A stretch of DNA of 64,000 bases from Polyangiaceae bacterium (lineage in GTDB: Bacteria > Myxococcota_A > Polyangia > Polyangiales > Polyangiaceae), in the NCBI GenBank assembly GCA_041389725.1, contig JAWKRG010000006.1, positions 248,001 to 312,000 of the forward strand, given 5' to 3'. Positions 17,657 through 25,685 of the stretch are shown piece after piece. The notes beneath the pieces are model-generated. The model searched no databases. It saw only the letters and a list, made by a program, of their open reading frames with translations, and was not told the DNA's origin. Each line of letters opens with the position of its first letter. Positions within the stretch are counted from its first letter, which is position 1. The position numbers and the translations under genes were made by a program.

Positions 17657-18414
17657 CCCTACTCGACGAAATCCTGGACGACCGCCGTCGGCAAGTCAGC
17701 CAGCTGCGGCGTGCCGCCTTGCCTTCGCCCCCCGAACGGCGAGCCCTCGGTCTCGGGCGGAGCAACGGCGAGCCCCTGCGCATCATCGCGGAGATCAAGC
17801 GGCGATCCCCCTCGGCGGGAGCCTTGTCCACCGCGCTCACGGTGGCGGAGCGCGCCGCTGCTTACGAGCGCGGCGGAGCGGCCATGATCAGCGTGCTCAG
17901 CAACGATACCTATTTCGATGGCAGCCTGGACGACCTCGGGCAGGCGCGCGCCGCCTGCGCGCTGCCCCTGTTGTGCAAGGAGTTCGTGATCGACGAGGTT
18001 CAGGTGGATGCGGCTCGGGCCCATGGCGCCGACGCCGTGCTCCTCATAGCGCGGATCGTGAGCGCGCCCCGACTCGTCGAGCTGCTTGCCCACGCGCGGC
18101 GATTGGGCCTCGATGCACTGGTCGAAGTCTGCAACCACGATGAAGCGCGCCAGGCGCTGCACGCGGGAGCGGAGCTGATCGGTGTGAACGCGCGCAACCT
18201 CGATACGCTGGAGATGGACCTCCCTCGCGCGGGCCGGGTGCTGGCTTCGCTGCCGAGCTGGGTGACGGCGGTGCACTTGTCGGGCCTCTCCACGGGGCGT
18301 GATGTGGCCAAAGTAGCCGCGAGTCGGGCCCAGGCCGCCCTGATCGGCGAGGCCTTGATGCGATGTGACGATCCGGAACCCCTGCTGCGTTCGCTCTGTC
18401 AGACGGCGCGCTAG
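17653..18414 (+). CDS. trpC: Indole-3-glycerol phosphate synthase
   Basis: TIM-barrel enzyme of 253 residues that closes the indole ring in tryptophan synthesis. Characteristic pieces are LLDEILDDRRRQV at the N-terminus, IIAEIKRRSPSAG (catalytic Lys), LLCKEFVIDEVQ, VLLIARIV, LVEVCNHDEA, GVNARNLDT and AALIGEALMRCDDP. The ATG overlaps the trpD stop. No trpF, trpB or trpA follows, so the rest of the pathway is elsewhere. The next gene, xerD, appears to have its own promoter. Confidence 0.97.
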   Translation: MTLLDEILDDRRRQVSQLRRAALPSPPERRALGLGRSNGEPLRIIAEIKRRSPSAGALSTALTVAERAAAYERGGAAMISVLSNDTYFDGSLDDLGQARAACALPLLCKEFVIDEVQVDAARAHGADAVLLIARIVSAPRLVELLAHARRLGLDALVEVCNHDEARQALHAGAELIGVNARNLDTLEMDLPRAGRVLASLPSWVTAVHLSGLSTGRDVAKVAASRAQAALIGEALMRCDDPEPLLRSLCQTAR

Positions 18415-18445
18415 CGCCTCCCCAAGAGCTCGTCGAGGCTGATTT

Positions 18446-18474
18446 TTGCGCGAACGCGCACGCTTTTCTAGAAT
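18446..18474 (+). promoter_or_regulatory. Candidate sigma-70-type promoter for xerD
   Basis: TTGCGC at 18446-18451 and TAGAAT at 18469-18474 are separated by exactly 17 bases. The expected transcription start is about seven bases further, at the xerD GTG itself (18481), so the mRNA may be leaderless. This is a sequence match only. Confidence 0.45.
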
Positions 18475-18480
18475 GGGAAC

Positions 18481-19380
18481 GTGCAACTCGAGGCCTGCGT
18501 CGACGACTTCCTCGACTATCTCCGGGTAGAACGGGCGCTCTCGCCCAACACCGTGCTCGCCTACGGCCGAGATCTGAGCAAGTGGACCGAGTGGGCTCAG
18601 GCTCAGGGAGTCACACGCGTCGACCAGGTGGACCTGGGGTTGGTCAGCGGCTGGCTACGGCGTCTGTCTACGGATGGGCTGGGGGCACGAAGCGCCGCGC
18701 GCCACCTTTCCGCGCTCCGTGGTCTGATGCGCTTTCTGACTCGCGAAGGTCTCGCCGCGGCAGATGTGACCGCTCTGGCCACACGGCCTCGCTTTGGACG
18801 CAAGCTACCCCACACCATGACGGAGCAGGAGACGCGGCGGCTGCTGGCAGCGCCAAACCCGAGCTCGGCGCGCGGTCTGCGGGATCGCGCGATGCTGAGC
18901 TTGGCCTACGCCGCGGGTCTGCGCGTGAGTGAGCTCGTCGCTTTGCGCTGGGCCGACGTCGACCGCTCGCGAGGCGTCGTTGCGGTCACCGGCAAGGGCA
19001 ACAAGCGCCGTCTGGTTCCCCTGGGAGAGGTCGCGCTCGCACACCTCGAACAACATGCCGATGCCCTGCGCGTCGCGCGGGAGAAGCGCGGCAGGCAGCC
19101 GTCACCCTACGTCTTCCCTTCCCCACGAGGTGGCTGCCTGACGCGGCAAGCGGCGTGGAAAATGGTCAAGCGCTCGGCGCGGGCCGCAGGCCTGACTCGC
19201 GGCGTCTACCCGCATCAGCTCCGACACTCCTTCGCCACGCATCTGCTGTCGGGAGGCGCAGATCTGCGCTCGGTCCAAGTGATGCTCGGCCACAGTGACG
19301 TGGCCACCACGGAAATCTACACCCATGTGACCCGCGATCACGTGCGTGCTGCGCACCGCCGGTCGCATCCCCGCGGCTGA
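18481..19380 (+). CDS. xerD: Tyrosine site-specific recombinase XerD/XerC
   Basis: Recombinase of 299 residues that resolves chromosome dimers at dif together with its partner. The N-terminal SAM-like DNA-binding domain (1-100) precedes the catalytic domain. All catalytic residues are visible: Arg148 (AAGLRVSE), Lys172 (TGKGNKRR), His245 and Arg248 (PHQLRHSFATHLL), His271 (MLGHSDVATTEIYTH) and Tyr280. Length and C-terminus fit XerD better than XerC. The start is GTG at 18481. It is not linked to phage or integron genes, which supports a housekeeping role. The XerC/XerD distinction is an inference. Confidence 0.93.
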   Translation: MQLEACVDDFLDYLRVERALSPNTVLAYGRDLSKWTEWAQAQGVTRVDQVDLGLVSGWLRRLSTDGLGARSAARHLSALRGLMRFLTREGLAAADVTALATRPRFGRKLPHTMTEQETRRLLAAPNPSSARGLRDRAMLSLAYAAGLRVSELVALRWADVDRSRGVVAVTGKGNKRRLVPLGEVALAHLEQHADALRVAREKRGRQPSPYVFPSPRGGCLTRQAAWKMVKRSARAAGLTRGVYPHQLRHSFATHLLSGGADLRSVQVMLGHSDVATTEIYTHVTRDHVRAAHRRSHPRG

Positions 19381-19435
19381 GAAGCCCGTGGCGCGCCAGC
19401 GGGGGTCGAGGTAGAAGAAGCGCTCCCCTTCCCTG

Positions 19436-20272
19436 GTGAATCGGACGCGGACGGTCGTGCATTTTCAGGTTCGAGGCCCCGACAGCAGGCCAATCCCCGT
19501 CGTCGTCGAAGTGCCCCATGCTGGCCTCGCGGTCGATCCAGCGGCTTTGGCGACATTGGTCGCGCCCGCCCGCGCCTTGGGGTTCGACGCGGATTTGCTG
19601 GTGGACGAACTGTTCCAGGACGCGCCAGCGCTCGGAGCGTCGATGCTGACGGCGACCACGAGCCGCTACGTCTGCGATCTCAATCGCTCGGAGAGCGACG
19701 TCGACGGCCGCAGCGTGGAGGGCGCAAGTCGCGGCCCTTTTCCCCACGGCCTGATTTGGCGGTCCACCACGAGCGATCTCCCCGCCCTCGCGCGGCCCCT
19801 GCCTCGCCAGGAGTTGGAGCGGCGCCTGGAGCAGATCTACCGGCCGTATCATCGCTGTCTCCAGGGGCTGATCGACGAGACGCGAGCGCGCTTTGGCTTT
19901 GCGATCGTGCTGGCCGCCCATTCCATGCCCAGCCGTGGGCGCTGGGGCCACGCCGATCACGGCAGCCCACGAGCCGATGTGGTTCCAGGTACCCGTGGTC
20001 GAACGACCGCGCATGCGGCGGTGATCGATTGCGTCGAAGCGGTCGCCACGGAACGCGGCTTCAGCGTGAAGCACGACGACCCGTATCGTGGGGGCTACAC
20101 CACTGCGACCTACGGTCGGCCGCGCCAGGCGGTCCACGCAATCCAGGTCGAGCTGAGCCGTGCGCTCTACATGGACGAGACCACCCTCACCAAAAAGCCG
20201 AATGATTTTGAGTCGATTCGCGAGCTTTGCCGGGCCATGGTGGCAGAGTTGGGAACCCTTGCGCTAGCATGA
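19436..20272 (+). CDS. N-formylglutamate amidohydrolase-like protein
   Basis: A 278-residue FGase-fold hydrolase (HutG family). Characteristic segments are VVVEVPHAG, the RYVCDLNRSESDVDG block, AAHSMPSRGRWGHAD and IQVELSRALYMDE, which hold the usual His/Glu/Asp metal-type residues. Such proteins hydrolyse N-formylglutamate or other N-acyl acidic compounds, some of them in histidine breakdown, but no hut genes are nearby. The GTG at 19436 gives a normal N-terminus. The short gap to the membrane protein gene suggests co-transcription. Confidence 0.88.
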   Translation: MNRTRTVVHFQVRGPDSRPIPVVVEVPHAGLAVDPAALATLVAPARALGFDADLLVDELFQDAPALGASMLTATTSRYVCDLNRSESDVDGRSVEGASRGPFPHGLIWRSTTSDLPALARPLPRQELERRLEQIYRPYHRCLQGLIDETRARFGFAIVLAAHSMPSRGRWGHADHGSPRADVVPGTRGRTTAHAAVIDCVEAVATERGFSVKHDDPYRGGYTTATYGRPRQAVHAIQVELSRALYMDETTLTKKPNDFESIRELCRAMVAELGTLALA

Positions 20273-20288
20273 CACCGTCGTCCCACGT

Positions 20289-21233
20289 ATGGCTCCCCAT
20301 CCCACCAGCAGCCTGAATACTGCTTCGACCTCGGAGCGGGGCCCCACGTCTGGGATTCACCGCGCGGTCGGGCCGCAAAAGCCCCTGCTCGCCTCGGAAG
20401 TGCTGCGCGAAGAGCTGGCGCCGCTGCAGCCGCTGGCACCGCGCTGCCGCATCTGGATCGCGGGCCTCGCCGTCGCGCTAGGCCTGCTCTCCCTTGGAAT
20501 TCGCATGGGTGTGGGTGCGCCGGCGCTCGGCGCCGAGGACGCCACAGTCGGCTTTTCCGCTGCAGGGGCGCTGCTGGCGATCGCGGTGTTGCCCTTTCCC
20601 TACGCCGGGCGCGCGGCCCTGGTGGCCGTGGTGGGGGGCGTGCTGATGGTGCTTGGACTTCGCTCGGCGGGCCCACTCGCCGGTCTATCCGTAGACGGCG
20701 GCTGGGAGCGGTCCACTGCGCGCTTGGTCGCACTGACCGTGCTGCCCGCGGCTTTGCTGTTTCGGGCGCACTACCGCGCCTATGCCCGCGCTCGGCACCT
20801 ACTGGCGGCGGCGTTGCTGTTGAGCGCTCCCTTCATCGCGGTGCAGACCGTGCTGGCCCTCGATTCCAGCGCGGCATTGATTACCCGCATCTCGGCGACG
20901 GTGAGCGTCGCCGTCGTATGCTGCTCCCTCTTCGGATTCATGGGCGAGGGCACCACGGGGCTGAGCGGCGTCTGGGCCGGCCTGCTTTGGCTGGTGCTCG
21001 CCGGGGAGCTTGGACTCCGTCAACTCACAGTGCTGGCGGATGCCCACACCGGCTACCTGACCTACCCGGCCACCGCCCTGGCCGCACTCACCGCGGCGGT
21101 TCTGGTGAGCCTCGGGATCTTCCAGCTTGCGGCCGCGGGCCTCGCGCCCGAGGCCCGGCGATTGTCCCTTCCTGGCCGCTCGGCCGATTCTACTCGGAAC
21201 TCGACGCCGAGCCCCCCGCCCGCCAGTGCTTGA
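20289..21233 (+). CDS. Polytopic membrane protein of unknown function
   Basis: Unrecognised integral membrane protein of 314 residues. A soluble N-terminus of about 50 residues (Ser/Thr/Pro-rich) precedes about seven hydrophobic helices. The last helix ends near residue 280, and a short Ser/Pro-rich tail follows. There are no obvious catalytic or nucleotide-binding motifs. It starts 16 bases after the amidohydrolase gene. The candidate rpmB promoter overlaps its stop. Confidence 0.75.
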   Translation: MAPHPTSSLNTASTSERGPTSGIHRAVGPQKPLLASEVLREELAPLQPLAPRCRIWIAGLAVALGLLSLGIRMGVGAPALGAEDATVGFSAAGALLAIAVLPFPYAGRAALVAVVGGVLMVLGLRSAGPLAGLSVDGGWERSTARLVALTVLPAALLFRAHYRAYARARHLLAAALLLSAPFIAVQTVLALDSSAALITRISATVSVAVVCCSLFGFMGEGTTGLSGVWAGLLWLVLAGELGLRQLTVLADAHTGYLTYPATALAALTAAVLVSLGIFQLAAAGLAPEARRLSLPGRSADSTRNSTPSPPPASA

Positions 21234-21258
21234 ACGGGGACGGCTCTTGGGCTAGGTT
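21230..21258 (+). promoter_or_regulatory. Candidate sigma-70-type promoter for rpmB
   Basis: TTGAAC at 21230-21235 and TAGGTT at 21253-21258 are separated by exactly 17 bases. The predicted start near 21265 gives a short leader before the rpmB ATG at 21272. The element overlaps the stop of the upstream membrane protein gene. Confidence 0.5.
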
Positions 21259-21271
21259 CCCGCCCCTCAAA

Positions 21272-21496
21272 ATGGCACGCAGCGAGATCACCGGCCGGCG
21301 GCGCATGAGCGCGCGCCACGTTTCCCACTCCAACATCAAGACGCCGCGTTGGCAGAACGTCAACGTGCAGCGTCGGCGCCTCTGGGTGCCCGAGCTCGGG
21401 CGCTACGTGACGCTCAAGCTCACGACACGCGACCTGCGCACCATCGACAAGGTGGGACTCGTCGCGTTCGCGAAGAAGCACGGCTACGCGCTCTGA
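21272..21496 (+). CDS. rpmB: Large ribosomal subunit protein bL28
   Basis: Ribosomal protein bL28, 74 residues, basic. The N-terminus MARSEITGRRRMSARHVSHS matches the family, including the HVSHSN segment, and the core RLWVPELGRYVTLKL plus DLRTIDKVGLVAFAKKHG fits. It has no cysteines, so it is the zinc-free form. The ATG at 21272 is preceded by a candidate promoter. rpmG is not adjacent. The longer frame upstream in the same phase is not real, because it overlaps the membrane protein gene. Confidence 0.95.
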   Translation: MARSEITGRRRMSARHVSHSNIKTPRWQNVNVQRRRLWVPELGRYVTLKLTTRDLRTIDKVGLVAFAKKHGYAL

Positions 21497-21501
21497 CACC
21501 G

Positions 21502-21527
21502 CGCGCGTGACAGTCAGTTCACGCGCG
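21502..21527. terminator. Bidirectional hairpin between rpmB and the minus-strand operon
   Basis: Perfect 9-base stem CGCGCGTGA (21502-21510) with TCACGCGCG (21519-21527) and an 8-base loop. It covers the stop of the convergent gene and lies just after rpmB. No U-tract is seen on either strand, but the position fits a shared terminator. Confidence 0.6.
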
Positions 21528-22470
21528 TCACGGTCTTGCTGACAGGATCTCGCCGCAACGCGAGACGCGGCGCCGCGGCGTAGTTCAAACGACTCTCACT
21601 CGGTGTTGCGACGACTTCGAGCCACGTTCCCTTCGCGTCCGCTAGAATGCCCAGGGGCGCCGGGGTCTCGATGCGCGCGCCAGGTGCAACGCGGCGCTCG
21701 CCACGCAGCACGGGCGCGGCCACGAGGGGAAGATCCAGTTCCAACTCGTCGATGGTGTACCCGTCTACCAAGCGCCGATAGACCAGCGCTGCGAACTGCC
21801 CACGAACGTCCGCAGCGATGATGCCAGCGCCGCCGCCCAGGGCCAACGCGTCCGTCTCGCCGCCGCTCTCTTCCCAAGGTGCAACGAAGAGCTTGCCGTC
21901 CTGCTCGTCACGCGCCACCGCGTCGTGGTCGATGTCCTTGACTTGGCTGAAGTCCGCTGGCGACAGCAACCCCCCCTGGCTCGGGCCGGCAACGCGCAGC
22001 AAGCTACGCACGAATGAAGCGTCGGAAAACGTCGCTGCCCCAGCGCTTCGCACCTGACGCAAGAGCGCCGCACGCGCCTCGGCTCCAGCCCGCTGGGCGC
22101 GTTGAATCCCCGGCCGCAGGATGCTGCTCAAGGATTGCCCGCCGTCGTAGGCGTAGGCGATCATCAGCGCAGGGATGCTGGTTGGAACCGCAATCCTCGC
22201 CGAATCGGGGATCTCCTCGTCGGCCTTGAAACCACGAGGGCGCTTGCTGCCAAGGCCGGGCTGACGCAGGCGCCCGTCGAAGGCCCGGGCGCCGCGTCCG
22301 GTGCCCGCCACGAGCATGGTGGTGGGGCCCATCAAGACACCGCTGTAGGCCCCCGCCGCGGCGAAGTAGCCGCAGAGCACGGCGCCCGTGGCCGAGCCGC
22401 TGGCCGCCAGATAATCGTTCGCCGCTTCCTCTACGACCGGGTCCGTAGCGATGGCCAACGCGCGCGTCAT
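21514..22470 (-). CDS. Gamma-glutamyltransferase-like protein lacking an evident catalytic Thr
   Basis: A 318-residue protein that resembles a shortened gamma-glutamyltranspeptidase. The N-terminus VVEEAANDYLAASGSATGA parallels the family opening, and VPTSIPALMIAYAYDGGQSL parallels the GVPG substrate region. GLLSPADFSQVKD resembles the end of the large subunit. Where the family has the Thr-Thr that starts the small subunit, this protein reads ALALGGGAGIIAADVRGQF, with Gly in place of Thr. It has no signal peptide. The start overlaps the DUF72-like gene stop as ATGA. Fold assignment is an inference from pattern; it could be a non-catalytic relative. Confidence 0.6.
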   Translation of the reverse strand: MTRALAIATDPVVEEAANDYLAASGSATGAVLCGYFAAAGAYSGVLMGPTTMLVAGTGRGARAFDGRLRQPGLGSKRPRGFKADEEIPDSARIAVPTSIPALMIAYAYDGGQSLSSILRPGIQRAQRAGAEARAALLRQVRSAGAATFSDASFVRSLLRVAGPSQGGLLSPADFSQVKDIDHDAVARDEQDGKLFVAPWEESGGETDALALGGGAGIIAADVRGQFAALVYRRLVDGYTIDELELDLPLVAAPVLRGERRVAPGARIETPAPLGILADAKGTWLEVVATPSESRLNYAAAPRLALRRDPVSKTVTRVN

Positions 22471-23171
22471 GACTCCTCTTCCTCGGCGCCTAGCATGGTG
22501 CGCAACTCGCGGGCGACGCCGATCGCGCCGTTGCCATCGATGATCACGTAGGCAGCGTCCTGACCGTCCAGCTTGTCGACCAATCGGTCCACGACGCTTG
22601 CGGACACGCGCCCCCCGCGGCCGAGGGACTTGACGCGAGTGTACACTACGTCACCCGGTCCAATCGCCTCGCGCGACAGGTCGCGCACCAGCGACACGCC
22701 CACGTCGCGCGCAGCGCGCGCGGCGGTGTGCTGGTCGAACAGACCCGTCGGCTCCCAAACCAAGCGGTGTCCCGCAAAGGTGTCTACCACCGCGGCCAAG
22801 CGCTCGAGGGTGCGACGCCCGGGGCGGACGCTGGCAGGCGTGGAGAGGACGAGCAGATCCGTTTGGAGCGCCTCGGCAACGGCGAGCGCGCGGTCGCGCT
22901 CGGCGAGGTCGAGGTCCAGCTGCGCCAACGCCGTCGGCAGAACGACGGAGAACACGAAACCAGGTGGCGCGCTTTCGCGCAAAGTGCGCAGCCGTTTGGG
23001 ACGCGGGACTTTTCCCGCGTCGGTGCGCACCTCCAACAAGTCGAAGTGCCGGGTGTAGCGGGCGAAATCGCCTATCAGGGTCGGCCGACCCACGCGCAGC
23101 ATCATATGGGGTGCTTTCTGCCAAACCCGCCGCGCGGCGCAAAGCACTTCTGCCGCGGAGCGCTGATTCAT
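22467..23171 (-). CDS. DUF72-family protein (YecE-like)
   Basis: A 234-residue protein with a TIM-barrel-like pattern close to DUF72, function unknown. Features are FARYTRHFDLLEVRTDAGKVPRP, FVFSVVLPTAL, HRLVWEPTGLFD and DVVYTRVKSLG, which follow the order of DUF72 strands. I chose the ATG at 23171 because GGGAGG lies six bases upstream; a start at 23105 would remove 22 residues. The gene ends in ATGA overlap with the gamma-glutamyltransferase-like gene, so the two form an operon. Confidence 0.8.
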   Translation of the reverse strand: MNQRSAAEVLCAARRVWQKAPHMMLRVGRPTLIGDFARYTRHFDLLEVRTDAGKVPRPKRLRTLRESAPPGFVFSVVLPTALAQLDLDLAERDRALAVAEALQTDLLVLSTPASVRPGRRTLERLAAVVDTFAGHRLVWEPTGLFDQHTAARAARDVGVSLVRDLSREAIGPGDVVYTRVKSLGRGGRVSASVVDRLVDKLDGQDAAYVIIDGNGAIGVARELRTMLGAEEEES

Positions 23172-23222
23172 GCTGCCTCCCGCGGGAAGGCCGCCCACGG
23201 CGGCCGCGTACTAGGCGGCGCG

Positions 23223-24731
23223 ATGGCACCGAAAATCCTCAACACCGCCGCCACCCTGGGGGCGGCAATCTTCCTTTCAGCCTGCAGCAGCGGCAGCGGT
23301 GGGGGTGGCGCGGCCGCCTGCGCCGATGGCGGCACGTGCCCCCCCGGAACGGTTTGTGGCTCGAGTGGCTTCTGTGAGCCGATACCGGGCAGCGGTGGCG
23401 CCACGGGCAGCGGCGGTTTCGGGGCCTTTGGCAGCGGCGGCTCGGGCGCCGGTGGTTTCGGGGCCTTCGGCAGCGGCGGGACAGGCAGCGGCGGCTTCGG
23501 GGCGTTCGGCGGCACCTCGGGACAGGGCGGCGGCTCGGGCTATTGCGGCGACGGCGCCACGGATCCCGGGGAGGAATGCGACGACGGCGGTGACAGCGCC
23601 AACTGCGACAAGGACTGCACCTACGCCAGCTGCGGCGACAGTACCTACAATCCGGCGGCAGGCGAGGACTGCGACACGGGCGGCGACTCGAGCGCATGCA
23701 ACTACGATTGCACCCCTGCCAAATGTGGCGACGGCTACACGAACGCTTCGGCGGGCGAGTCCTGCGACGACGGCGGGGAGTCCTCCTACTGCAACCCCAA
23801 CTGTACTTTCGCCAAATGCGGCGACGGCATTCTGAACAAGTCCGCTGGCGAGGCATGCGACGACGGCGGAGTGAAGAACGGTGACGGTTGCAGCAGCACG
23901 TGCACCATCGAACTGCCCTCCGTGGGCGAAGACTGCGCTTCCGCCGTGGCGCTGAATCTCGGCCCCAACACCATCAATTGGTCGGCTAAGAGCAACGACT
24001 ACCTGACCAGTACCCCTTCGTGTTCATCCAGCGGCGTCACTGGCCCGGACGTGGTGTTCACCCACACAGCCACGGCCACGGGGACCCTCGACATCGTGAT
24101 CAGCAAGCCCACCTCTACACGCTGGGTCGCGACGACTTCCACGGGCACCTGTGGCATCGGCGCAGTGCAGACGTCCTGCGTGTCGGACTTCAGCCTGTCC
24201 TCGATGAGCACCACGCTCAGCGTCACTGCGGGCACCAAGTACTATTTGTACCTGGCCGACACGACCAGTGGGACCAACCCCCTCAGCAATCCAGTCACCA
24301 TTACTTTGACCCAAAACACCGCGTCCACTAGCGGCGAGAACTGCTCGAGCGCCATCCCCATCACGCTGGGTTCGAACACGATCAACTGGACCGCCAGCGC
24401 GAAGGACTACGTGCCCTCGATTCCAACCTGCCTGTCGACGAGCTACTCGACGACAGGCCCAGACGTGGTGCTGAGCTACACCGCCGCGAGCACCGGCACC
24501 CGCACGTTCACCGTCTCGAAGCCCACTTCCACGCGCTGGGTCGCGATCGTCAACGACGGCACCTGCGGAGCGGGATTGAGTTCAGCGCTGGCATGCGTGA
24601 CGGAATACACGAACGCGAGCATGAGCGGTTCGGTCTACATGTACTCGGGCTCGACCTACTACTTCTACCTGGTGGACACGACCAGTGGCACGCTGCCACT
24701 CAGCAACCCCTTCACGATCACCTTGAACTGA
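23223..24731 (+). CDS. Secreted lipoprotein with Gly-rich linker, Cys-rich repeats and duplicated C-terminal domain
   Basis: A 502-residue surface lipoprotein typical of Myxococcota. Signal peptide and lipobox end at Cys20 (IFLSAC). Next is a GGFGAFGSGG-repeated Gly/Ala/Phe linker, about 60-110. Four CGDG/CGDS-start repeats rich in Cys, Asp and Gly follow (DUF4215-like, calcium-type) to residue 235. Two tandem beta-rich domains of about 130 residues come next. Both contain NTINW near the start and ISKPTSTRWVA or VSKPTSTRWVA in the middle, so a recent duplication is evident. The ATG at 23223 lies 51 bases from the divergent DUF72 gene. Function is unknown; cell-surface adhesion is plausible. 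Confidence 0.88.
   Translation: MAPKILNTAATLGAAIFLSACSSGSGGGGAAACADGGTCPPGTVCGSSGFCEPIPGSGGATGSGGFGAFGSGGSGAGGFGAFGSGGTGSGGFGAFGGTSGQGGGSGYCGDGATDPGEECDDGGDSANCDKDCTYASCGDSTYNPAAGEDCDTGGDSSACNYDCTPAKCGDGYTNASAGESCDDGGESSYCNPNCTFAKCGDGILNKSAGEACDDGGVKNGDGCSSTCTIELPSVGEDCASAVALNLGPNTINWSAKSNDYLTSTPSCSSSGVTGPDVVFTHTATATGTLDIVISKPTSTRWVATTSTGTCGIGAVQTSCVSDFSLSSMSTTLSVTAGTKYYLYLADTTSGTNPLSNPVTITLTQNTASTSGENCSSAIPITLGSNTINWTASAKDYVPSIPTCLSTSYSTTGPDVVLSYTAASTGTRTFTVSKPTSTRWVAIVNDGTCGAGLSSALACVTEYTNASMSGSVYMYSGSTYYFYLVDTTSGTLPLSNPFTITLN
23391..23535. repeat. Gly-rich tandem repeat (GGFGAFGSGG units)
   Basis: Three near-identical coding units of the pattern GSGG(S/T)G(A/S)GGFGAF inside the Cys-rich lipoprotein gene. 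The unit is about 39 bases. It is a linker, not an array of regulatory sites. Confidence 0.8.
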
Positions 24732-24749
24732 GCGCAGCGTCTCGACGCG

Positions 24750-25685
24750 TCACGGCGCCCGGCGTGGATGGCTGACGTCCGCCGCGGATGGCTGACGCTC
24801 GGCTTGAAAGGGGGCACCAGCTTCAGGAGCGGATTCGAAACAGAACCATTGGCTGGGGTGGGCGCGGATGAAACGCTCCAGCTCCCACACAGCCCGGGCG
24901 GCGACGGCGGAAAGCTCGCCTTGCGACGCTCGACGCTCCAGACGCAACAGCGGACCGCCCCAAATCTCGTAGTCGAAGGCTGCGACCCGGCGCACGAACA
25001 GCGGCAGCACTGGCACGCGCGCCAGCGCCGCCATGCGGAAGGGCCCCTCGGGCACAGCCGCAGTTCGCCCGAAAAGCGGTACTTTCAGACTTCTGACGCC
25101 CGGCGGAACGCGGTCCAACTGGAACGCCACGACGCCCCCGGACCGCAGGCTCGACAGCAGCGGCAAGGGATCCGTCGCGTCGCACCCCACATGCACGATC
25201 TGGACGCCGGCGCGACGACGCACGCCGTCGTGGATCTTTCGTGCCCCACGGCCCACCTCGGGCCGCATCACCACCGTCACCGGGCGCGCGAAGTCGCGCG
25301 CCAAGAGGGGCGCCGCCGCGTCCCAGGCGCCAGCGTGCGCCGTAACGACGACGATCCCATGACTCGCGGACAGAGCCGCGGGCAAGCTTGGTTCCTTGAA
25401 GCTGCAGCGGGCAGCGCGCGCCTCGCGACGGCCCGAAGCCAGGGACTCCGCGAGGCAATGTGCGTACTCCACGAAAGTGCGCGTCGTCGCCAACTGCAGC
25501 GCGACCCTCCGCCCTGCGTACAGGGGCGCGAGCCCATTCGCAATCGCGCGACGTGCCGACGAAGGCGCCAATGAAAACGCGAGCCCAATCGGAGTCGGGC
25601 TCGAACGGAGCCACCAACTCGGACCGTGACGCGCCCCGAGGTAGGCAAGTCTCCGCAAGCCCGCGGAGGAACCCACGTTCCACAT
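24750..25685 (-). CDS. LpxL/HtrB-family acyltransferase
   Basis: A 311-residue acyltransferase of the lipid A late-acylation family (LpxL/LpxM, HtrB). The HX4D motif is VTAHAGAWDAAAP. Later blocks VVMRPEVGRGA, FQLDRVPPGVRS and VPEGPFRMAALA follow. The N-terminal membrane anchor is weak. The ATG at 25685 overlaps the stop of the TPR gene as TGATG, so this gene is the second of a two-gene operon. The substrate could be lipid A or another glycolipid; the exact acceptor is unknown. Confidence 0.85.
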   Translation of the reverse strand: MWNVGSSAGLRRLAYLGARHGPSWWLRSSPTPIGLAFSLAPSSARRAIANGLAPLYAGRRVALQLATTRTFVEYAHCLAESLASGRREARAARCSFKEPSLPAALSASHGIVVVTAHAGAWDAAAPLLARDFARPVTVVMRPEVGRGARKIHDGVRRRAGVQIVHVGCDATDPLPLLSSLRSGGVVAFQLDRVPPGVRSLKVPLFGRTAAVPEGPFRMAALARVPVLPLFVRRVAAFDYEIWGGPLLRLERRASQGELSAVAARAVWELERFIRAHPSQWFCFESAPEAGAPFQAERQPSAADVSHPRRAP

